Assembly: GCA_963805305.1 (NCBI GenBank)
Contig: CAWDTM010000002.1
Span: 434,001 to 498,000, forward strand
Source of the DNA: CAVXEH01 sp963805305
GTDB lineage: Bacteria > Chloroflexota > Limnocylindria > QHBO01
Direction: 5' to 3'
Length of the DNA stretch: 64,000 bases
A program made the position numbers and the translations under genes. Positions within the stretch are counted from its first letter, which is position 1. Every line of letters begins with the position of its first letter. Shown here piece after piece: positions 58,808 to 64,000 of the stretch. The notes under the pieces are model-generated. The model ran no database searches. It was not told where the DNA came from and saw nothing but the letters and a program-made list of their open reading frames with translations.

Positions 58808-59437
58808 GTGGCCATGGCGCTCCTGGTCCTGCTCACCGGGCCGTTGCTGCTCTTCAACCCGTGGTACGTCTCGATCGAGCAGGCCCGCAACGACGTGCCG
58901 GCGGCGCTGGGGACGACGCAGGCCGCAGTCGATGGCGTGACCGGTCCCATGCTCTGTGACCTGTGGTTCGCCTGCGACGACTTCTCGGAGGGGCTCCCCG
59001 GCGGCCCGCCGCTGCTGACCGATGCGGAGCGCAGCCACATGCGCGACGTCTCCCAACTCGTCCGGCTGCTCGTCGTGGTGTGGGCCGGTGCGGCCGCCGT
59101 CGCCCTCGCTGCCCTGCTCCTGCTCCGCCGCCGGCGGCGTGTCATGGGACTCGCGCTGGTCGCATCGGGTGCGGCGGTCGGGTCGCTTGCGGTCGTCCTG
59201 GCCGCGATCTTCGCCGTGGCCTTCGACCGGGCGTTCCTCGCGTTCCACGAGGTCTTCTTCCCGCAGGGCAACTTCCTGTTCGGCCCCGATTCGAACCTGC
59301 TGCGGCTCTTCCCGGAAGGCTTCTGGTTCGATGCCGCCCTCACCGCCGGGATCGCCATCATCCTTTCCGCCCTCGCGGCAATCCTGATCGGCTGGCGCCT
59401 CTGGCGGGGAAGCCACGAGGGCCGAGCGCGGCTCTGA
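58808..59437 (+). CDS. DUF1461-like (TIGR01906) integral membrane protein
   Basis: 209 residues from GTG 58808, with four or five membrane helices. FNPWYVSIEQARNDVPAALG and the loop ending HMRDVSQLVR match the family, as does the outside block FHEVFFPQGNFLFGPDSNLL. The start is uncertain: a CTG at 58724 overlaps the holin stop, while the GTG at 58808 has GGGAGGG 10 nt before it and opens at the first helix. Function unknown. Confidence 0.78.
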   Translation: MAMALLVLLTGPLLLFNPWYVSIEQARNDVPAALGTTQAAVDGVTGPMLCDLWFACDDFSEGLPGGPPLLTDAERSHMRDVSQLVRLLVVVWAGAAAVALAALLLLRRRRRVMGLALVASGAAVGSLAVVLAAIFAVAFDRAFLAFHEVFFPQGNFLFGPDSNLLRLFPEGFWFDAALTAGIAIILSALAAILIGWRLWRGSHEGRARL

Positions 59438-59473
59438 CCGGTCCCCTCGGATCGGCCGTGCGGGAGGCTCGGC

Positions 59474-59479
59474 TACACT
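59474..59479 (+). promoter_or_regulatory. -10 box (TACACT) of the CBS protease, leaderless
   Basis: TACACT ends 6 nt before the ATG at 59486, as for hisS and der. Confidence 0.6.
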
Positions 59480-59485
59480 CGCGCC

Positions 59486-60607
59486 ATGGGATCGGCCTTC
59501 CGCGTCGGGCGCGTCATGGGGATCTCCATCGAGATCCATCCGTCCTGGCTGGTGATCGGCTTCCTGGTCACCTACTCGCTGGCGACGGTGCAGTTCCCGC
59601 TCCAGTACGAGGGCTGGGGTCAGGGGATGTACTGGCTGATCGGCGCGATCACCTCCGTCCTGTTCCTCGTCTCGGTGCTCGCCCACGAGCTCTCGCACGC
59701 CCTCGCCGCTCGCCGCTTCGGGGTGAAGATCAGCGCCATCACGCTGTTCGTCTTCGGCGGGGCGGCGAGCATGGAGTCGGAGCCGGAGCGGCCGCGTGAC
59801 GAGGCGCTCATCGCGGCCGCCGGCCCTGTTGCCAGCCTGCTCATCGGCGCGGTGCTGTGGTCCATCGACCTCGTGGTCCACCAGGAGCAGATCGCGGCGC
59901 TGGTGGGATGGCTGGGCTTCATCAACCTCACCCTGGGGGTCTTCAATCTGGTTCCGGGCTTTCCGATGGACGGCGGCCGAATCCTCCGTGCCGCGCTCTG
60001 GCGGATCCGCGGCGACCGGTACAAGGCGACCCGCAACGCGGCCATGGTCGGCCAGCTCATCGGCTACCTGCTCATCGCCCTGGGCATCCTGCTCGCGTTC
60101 CAGCCAGGCGGGATCGTGGCCGGGATCTGGCTCGCGCTGATCGGCTGGTTCCTCTCCAGCGCTGCCGAACAGGCGTCGGCGCAGACCGGGATCGAGCGGA
60201 CGCTCCGCGGTGTCCGCGTCCGTGACGTCATGGAGACGGAGCCGCCATCGGTCTCGCCCAACGAGTCCGTGGCCAGCCTGGTTCAGGACCGCATGCTCCA
60301 CGGCGAGCACCGGACCTTCCTGGTCCGCCACCTCGATGGCGGGCTGGCCGGGATCGTCACCCTTTCCGACGTGCGCCGGGTGCCGCGCGACGACTGGGAC
60401 GAGGCCCGGGTCACCGACGTCATGACGCGCTGGAACGACCTGGCCACGGTCAGCCCGGACGACGCGGTCGAGTCGGCCATGAAGCTGATCCAGGAGCGCG
60501 GCGTGAACCAGCTCCCGGTCATCACCGAGGGGCGCACGGTGGCCGGGCTCCTCACGCGGTCCGGCATCATGCGTCTGATCGAGACGCGCCTGCGCCTGGG
60601 CGTGTGA
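59486..60607 (+). CDS. Site-2 protease with two CBS domains (M50B)
   Basis: 373 residues. Six membrane helices carry the zinc motif VLAHELSHALAARRFG near 65 and the second metal motif NLVPGFPMDGGRILRA near 154. Two CBS domains follow (about 245-300, VRDVMETEPPSVSPN; 310-370, VTDVMTRWNDLATVSPD). The CBS pair probably gates activity by nucleotide. Substrate unknown. Its stop overlaps the moeA GTG, so moeA may be translated from the same leaderless message. Confidence 0.9.
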   Translation: MGSAFRVGRVMGISIEIHPSWLVIGFLVTYSLATVQFPLQYEGWGQGMYWLIGAITSVLFLVSVLAHELSHALAARRFGVKISAITLFVFGGAASMESEPERPRDEALIAAAGPVASLLIGAVLWSIDLVVHQEQIAALVGWLGFINLTLGVFNLVPGFPMDGGRILRAALWRIRGDRYKATRNAAMVGQLIGYLLIALGILLAFQPGGIVAGIWLALIGWFLSSAAEQASAQTGIERTLRGVRVRDVMETEPPSVSPNESVASLVQDRMLHGEHRTFLVRHLDGGLAGIVTLSDVRRVPRDDWDEARVTDVMTRWNDLATVSPDDAVESAMKLIQERGVNQLPVITEGRTVAGLLTRSGIMRLIETRLRLGV

Positions 60608-61809
60608 GGGCCAAGCCGATGCTGTCCCTGGACGAGGCGCTGACCCGGCTGCTGGCGTTGGCCCGACCAACCGATACCGAGACGATCCCGCTGGACGCCG
60701 CGCTCGGTCGCGTGCTGGCCGAGCCCCGCATGCGGGCGCCCATCGCTGTGCCGCCGTTCGACAACAGCGCCATGGATGGCTATGCCGTGCGCGCGGCCGA
60801 CACCCCGGGCGAGCTCGCGCTCGGTGAGGAGATCGCCGCCGGCGGGGCGCCGGGACCCGTCCTCCCGGCCGGTACCGCCCGGCCGATCATGACCGGCGGC
60901 CCCATGCCCCCGGGCGCCGACACGGTGGTCCCCGTGGAGGTTGCCGTCGAGCACGACGGCCGGGTCCGGCTGCCGGCCGCGGAACGCGGCGCCTACGTCC
61001 GCACGACGGGAAGCGACACGCCTGAAGGCTCCGAGGTCTGCCTGCCGGGTGGGCTCACGCCCGCCGGGATCGCGGTCCTCGCATCGCTCGGCATTGGGTC
61101 GGTGTCCGTCCGACGCATACCGGTCGTCGCCCTGCTGTCGACCGGCGACGAGCTCGTGAGGCCTGGGCACGCCCTGGCCCCGGGCCAGATCTACGACGCG
61201 AACGGGCCGGCCCTGGCGGCGGCCGTTCTCGACGCCGGAGCGGTGCCCCGCCGCCGGCCGGCCGTCCGGGACGACGCGTCCGCCGTCGCGGACGCGCTCC
61301 ACGAGGCATCCGGGGCAGCCGACCTGGTGATCACATCCGGGGGTGTCAGCGTCGGGCGTCACGATCATGTGCGTTCGGTGCTCGAGCAGCGGGGGAGCCT
61401 GGACTTCTGGCGGATTGCCGTCCAGCCGGGCAAGCCACTCGCGGTTGGCACCTACGGCGACGCGATCGTGGTCGGCCTGCCCGGCAATCCGGTCAGCGCG
61501 CTCGTCACCTTCGAGCTCTTCGTGCGCCCGTACCTCCGCCGGGCCGTGGGGCTGGACGGCGATGGGCGGATGCGCGTGCGCGCACGGCCGGTAGCTCCTA
61601 TCGCCAAGGATCCGTCCCGTCGCGCGTTCCTGCGCGTGACGGCCCGGCGCGAGGGCGACGAGATCCGCGCCCGTGCCGCAGGCGGTCAGGGGTCGGCCCA
61701 GCTCCGGCCGCTCGCGGAGGCCAACGGGCTGCTCATCGTGCCCGAAGGCGAGCCGGCCGCGGACCCATCTCGCGACTACGAGACCATCGTCACCGGGAGT
61801 CTGCCATGA
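60604..61809 (+). CDS. moeA: Molybdopterin molybdenumtransferase MoeA
   Basis: 401 residues. Inserts molybdate into adenylylated molybdopterin. Blocks: VPPFDNSAMDGYAVRAAD near 50, IMTGGPMPPGADTVVPVE near 100, then the MoeA core LLSTGDELVRPGHALAPGQIYDAN near 180 (given as region), TSGGVSVGRHDHVRSVL near 242, and GLPGNPVSALVTFELFVRP near 296. The GTG at 60604 overlaps the protease stop; ATG 60619 is an alternative. ATGA overlap with the moaC-mogA gene. Confidence 0.93.
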   Translation: MRAKPMLSLDEALTRLLALARPTDTETIPLDAALGRVLAEPRMRAPIAVPPFDNSAMDGYAVRAADTPGELALGEEIAAGGAPGPVLPAGTARPIMTGGPMPPGADTVVPVEVAVEHDGRVRLPAAERGAYVRTTGSDTPEGSEVCLPGGLTPAGIAVLASLGIGSVSVRRIPVVALLSTGDELVRPGHALAPGQIYDANGPALAAAVLDAGAVPRRRPAVRDDASAVADALHEASGAADLVITSGGVSVGRHDHVRSVLEQRGSLDFWRIAVQPGKPLAVGTYGDAIVVGLPGNPVSALVTFELFVRPYLRRAVGLDGDGRMRVRARPVAPIAKDPSRRAFLRVTARREGDEIRARAAGGQGSAQLRPLAEANGLLIVPEGEPAADPSRDYETIVTGSLP

Positions 61810-62816
61810 CCGAACCCAGCCACCTCGACGCCGACGGCGCGCCGCGCATGGTCGACGTGTCGGAGAAGCCGATGCGTGCCCGGCGCGCGGTCGCGGCCGC
61901 GACGGTCCGCATGGCGCCGGAAACGCTCGCCGCGCTGCTCGATGCCGGTGGGCCCAAGGGTGACGCGCTGGTGACCGCACGCCTGGCCGGGATCGCGGGC
62001 GCCAAGCACACACCCACCCTGATCCCGCTCTGCCACCCGCTGCCGCTCGACCATGTTGGCGTGGAACTCGTGCCGGACCGCGCAGCGGGGACGGTGCGGA
62101 TCACCGCGCGGGCGTCCGCCATCGCGCGGACCGGCGTCGAGATGGAGGCCCTCACGGCGGCCGCGGTGGCCGCGCTGACCGTCTACGACATGGCGAAGGC
62201 CCTGCAGCGCGACATCGTCATCGAATCGGTCGAGCTCCTGGCCAAGGAAGGCGGCCGCAGCGGCTCCTGGGAGCGGGGGACCCAGAAGGCGGTCGAAGGG
62301 ACGGGACACGCGGTCGCTGCCGTACCCGCCGCGGCAGCCCACGAGGTCGTCGTGGTGACCTGCTCGAACCGATCCGCATCGGGCGAGCGGCCCGATACCG
62401 GCGGGCCGGCACTCGTTGACGCCCTGCGCAACGCCGGCTGGGACGTGGCCCCTCGGCCGGTGGTGGTTCGCGACGACGAGGACGCGATCGCCGCCACGCT
62501 GATCGGCCTTGCCGACGCCGGGCATCGGCTGGTCGTCACCACCGGTGGAACAGGCCTCACGCCGGGCGACGTGACGCCCGCGGCCACGCGGCGGGTGGCG
62601 GAGCGCCTGGTGCCCGGGATGGCAGAGCTGATGCGCGCACACGGGCTGGCCTCCACGCCCATGGCATCCCTGTCGCGTGGCGTCGTGGCGACGCGTGGTC
62701 GAACGCTGATCGTGAACGTGCCCGGCTCACCGCGCGGCGCCGTCGAGTCGCTCGAGGCGCTCCTGCCGGTCCTCCGCCATGCCATCGACCAGCTCGCGGG
62801 CGGTGACCACACCTGA
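61806..62816 (+). CDS. MoaC-MogA fusion (molybdopterin synthesis)
   Basis: 336 residues. Residues 1-155 are MoaC: MVDVSEKPMRARRAVA, LIPLCHPLPLDHVGVEL and GVEMEALTAAAVAALTVYDM with MAKALQRDI. Residues 175-336 are MogA/MoaB-like: VVVVTCSNRSASGERPDTGG, VTTGGTGLTPGDVTPAAT and LIVNVPGSPRGAVESLEALL. MoaC makes cyclic pyranopterin monophosphate; MogA adenylylates molybdopterin for MoeA. MoaC/MoaB fusions are known in other bacteria. The window holds no moaA, moaD or moaE. Confidence 0.93.
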   Translation: MTEPSHLDADGAPRMVDVSEKPMRARRAVAAATVRMAPETLAALLDAGGPKGDALVTARLAGIAGAKHTPTLIPLCHPLPLDHVGVELVPDRAAGTVRITARASAIARTGVEMEALTAAAVAALTVYDMAKALQRDIVIESVELLAKEGGRSGSWERGTQKAVEGTGHAVAAVPAAAAHEVVVVTCSNRSASGERPDTGGPALVDALRNAGWDVAPRPVVVRDDEDAIAATLIGLADAGHRLVVTTGGTGLTPGDVTPAATRRVAERLVPGMAELMRAHGLASTPMASLSRGVVATRGRTLIVNVPGSPRGAVESLEALLPVLRHAIDQLAGGDHT

Positions 62817-62822
62817 GATCGG

Positions 62823-62848
62823 CGTGCGCCGGGCAGAGAGGGCGCACG
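62823..62848 (+). terminator. Hairpin after moaC-mogA
   Basis: An 8-bp stem (62823-62830 with 62841-62848) and a 10-nt loop, just after the stop. Confidence 0.5.
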
Positions 62849-62867
62849 GAATGGTCACCGGCGCCGG

Positions 62868-62873
62868 TAGGAT
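62868..62873 (+). promoter_or_regulatory. -10 box (TAGGAT) of the HdrD-like gene, leaderless
   Basis: TAGGAT ends 9 nt before the ATG at 62883. Confidence 0.5.
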
Positions 62874-62882
62874 GGGCCCCGC

Positions 62883-64000
62883 ATGGAGGCCACCATCCCG
62901 CTCTATCCGCTCATCGCGATCCCTGTCGCGGTGTCCGTGTACTTCTTCTGGCGCCGGCTGCGCCAGCACCTCGCCATCCTGCGCCGCGGCAGGCCGCTGG
63001 ATCGGACGGATCGGCCGCTCGAGCGCCTGAAGGGCGTGGTGGTCTACGTCATCGGCCAGCGCCGCCTCCTCAACGACCTGGGCCCGGGTCTCGCGCATGC
63101 GTTCGTCTTCTGGGGCTTCCTGATCCTGCTGGCCACGACCGGGAACTACCTCACCAACGGGCTCGTGGAGGCGATCCTGGGCTGGCCGCTGGGCGGCGTG
63201 CTGTGGGGCCTCGTGGTCGGCGTGGCGAACCTGTTCATCGCCCTGATCATGGGTGCCCTGGTCTACGACGTCGTGCGGCGAACGATCCGCCGTCCAACGC
63301 GGCTGGCGCTGAGCCGCGACGCGTTCATCATCCTGGCGCTCATTGCCGGAGTGGTGCTCAGCGAGGTCCTCGGCGATGGGTTCCGCTTCGTGGCCATGCC
63401 GCACGATCCGGCGCGGATCTTCGCGATCCTGGCCGGCCCCCTCTCGCTGCTCCTGGAGCCCCTGGGGCCGGACACCGGCGCCATCGGCTATGGCATCTTC
63501 GGCTGGGCGCACATCGTCATCGTGCTTGGCTTCCTCACGTACCTCCCGTATTCGAAGCACATGCACATCTTCATGTCGGAGCCCAATGTCTATTTCCGCA
63601 ACATCGGCCCGCGCGGCGCGCTGCGGAAGATGGACCTCGAGGCGGAGCCCCCGGAGGGGGAGGAGCTCGTCTTCGGGGCCAGGACCCTCAAGGACCTGAC
63701 CTGGCGGCACCTGCTGGATCCGATGAGCTGCACCGAATGTGGTCGGTGCATGGAGTTCTGTCCGGCGTCCATGACCGGCAAGACGCTTTCGCCCAAGCAT
63801 TTCATGGAGGGCCTCCGCGACCAGATCGTGATGACCGAGACGGCGCTCGCCGCGGCCGCCGGAGCCCAGCGTGCGGCCAAGGGTGGTGCCTCCGGGGGAG
63901 CGGAGGCGTCGGAGACGGCCCTGCAGCTGGCCCGCGAGCGGGCCGCCGAGGCGCTGAGCCTGCCCCTCGTCGACAATGCCATCCCCGAGGAGGCGATCTG
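62883..64000 (+). CDS. HdrD-like membrane iron-sulfur oxidoreductase, N-terminal part
   Basis: At least 372 codons; the gene runs off the right edge. Five hydrophobic helices at the N-terminus resemble the nitrate reductase gamma type (PLIAIPVAVSVYFFW; FVFWGFLILLATTGNYL; LFIALIMGALVYDVV; IFGWAHIVIVLGFLTYLP). The soluble part has a ferredoxin-type set CTECGRCMEFCP near 280, expected to be followed by a second set and CCG domains outside the window. Such proteins, often near ETF genes, pass electrons to the quinone pool. The last visible residues are an Ala-rich linker. Confidence 0.8.
   Translation, partial: MEATIPLYPLIAIPVAVSVYFFWRRLRQHLAILRRGRPLDRTDRPLERLKGVVVYVIGQRRLLNDLGPGLAHAFVFWGFLILLATTGNYLTNGLVEAILGWPLGGVLWGLVVGVANLFIALIMGALVYDVVRRTIRRPTRLALSRDAFIILALIAGVVLSEVLGDGFRFVAMPHDPARIFAILAGPLSLLLEPLGPDTGAIGYGIFGWAHIVIVLGFLTYLPYSKHMHIFMSEPNVYFRNIGPRGALRKMDLEAEPPEGEELVFGARTLKDLTWRHLLDPMSCTECGRCMEFCPASMTGKTLSPKHFMEGLRDQIVMTETALAAAAGAQRAAKGGASGGAEASETALQLARERAAEALSLPLVDNAIPEEAI

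Overview
This is a 64 kb stretch of a bacterial chromosome with very high GC and dense coding. Most genes lie on the plus strand in long, translationally coupled runs. The content is core metabolism and cell-envelope biology: MurJ/MurE/FemAB, LytR-CpsA-Psr and MltG proteins, Rel, HisS/AspS/AlaS, RuvX, EF-P, Dxs/IspH, TlyA, NadK, RecN, Xer, ScpAB, Der, GpsA, QueG and molybdopterin genes. No outer-membrane gene is visible, and the mix of peptidoglycan tailoring, an LCP protein and ScpAB fits a monoderm-type or atypical envelope. Gene order and family choice look most like an uncultivated Chloroflexota lineage (Limnocylindria/Ellin6529-like); a deep actinobacterial relative is the alternative. 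This placement is by recognition, not by a tree.

Layout. 1-3905: murJ end, murE and a double-domain FemAB transferase. 3982-10736: rel, a GT-C mannosyltransferase on the minus strand, hisS and aspS. 10868-15309: a CBS-BON protein and two large secreted proteins of unknown function. 15422-19812: cysteine desulfurase, LCP protein, mnmA and two small membrane proteins. 19912-29987: alaS, an FtsA-like ATPase, a baseplate-J-like membrane protein, ruvX, mltG, efp, xseAB and a GNAT. 30050-32808: dxs and tlyA. 32835-42325: a long coupled run (RHH protein, nadK, recN, xer, bPH protein, a frameshifted purine nucleoside phosphorylase, site-2 protease, HD protein, scpA, scpB, and a fused rluB-cmk). 42329-48481: plsC, ispH, nudix, der, gpsA, a His-rich/acidic minus-strand pair, and queG. 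48542-48618: tRNA-Pro(GGG), followed by an accessory patch (a gene remnant and a VapBC pair). 49934-58278: small conserved genes, a cyclase-STAND-TPR regulator, an Rsm22-like methyltransferase, zinc-ribbon and cold-shock proteins, and a glycogen-debranching-type glycosidase. 58347-64000: a holin-like protein, a DUF1461 protein, a CBS site-2 protease, moeA, a moaC-mogA fusion, and the start of an HdrD-like membrane iron-sulfur oxidoreductase.

How genes work together. MurJ-MurE-FemAB, MltG and the LCP protein build and tailor peptidoglycan. The cysteine desulfurase could feed sulfur to MnmA for tRNA 2-thiouridine. ScpAB with RecN and Xer covers chromosome maintenance. MoeA plus MoaC-MogA performs consecutive steps of molybdopterin synthesis.

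The strongest regulatory signal is a TAnnnT -10 box placed 6-10 nt before the start codon of at least fourteen plus-strand and three minus-strand genes. This implies widespread leaderless transcription, and it fixes several start codons (ispH, the RHH gene, the LCP gene). The other points of most interest are the one-base frameshift in the nucleoside phosphorylase, the RluB-CMK fusion, EF-P with Arg at the tip, an AspRS with the non-discriminating His, the duplicated FemAB beside an unusual MurE substrate motif, and the FtsA-like/baseplate-J-like pair. I found no CRISPR array, transposase, prophage or rRNA. I see no clear novel defence system; the best candidate for an under-described system is the FtsA-like ATPase with its baseplate-J-like membrane partner.
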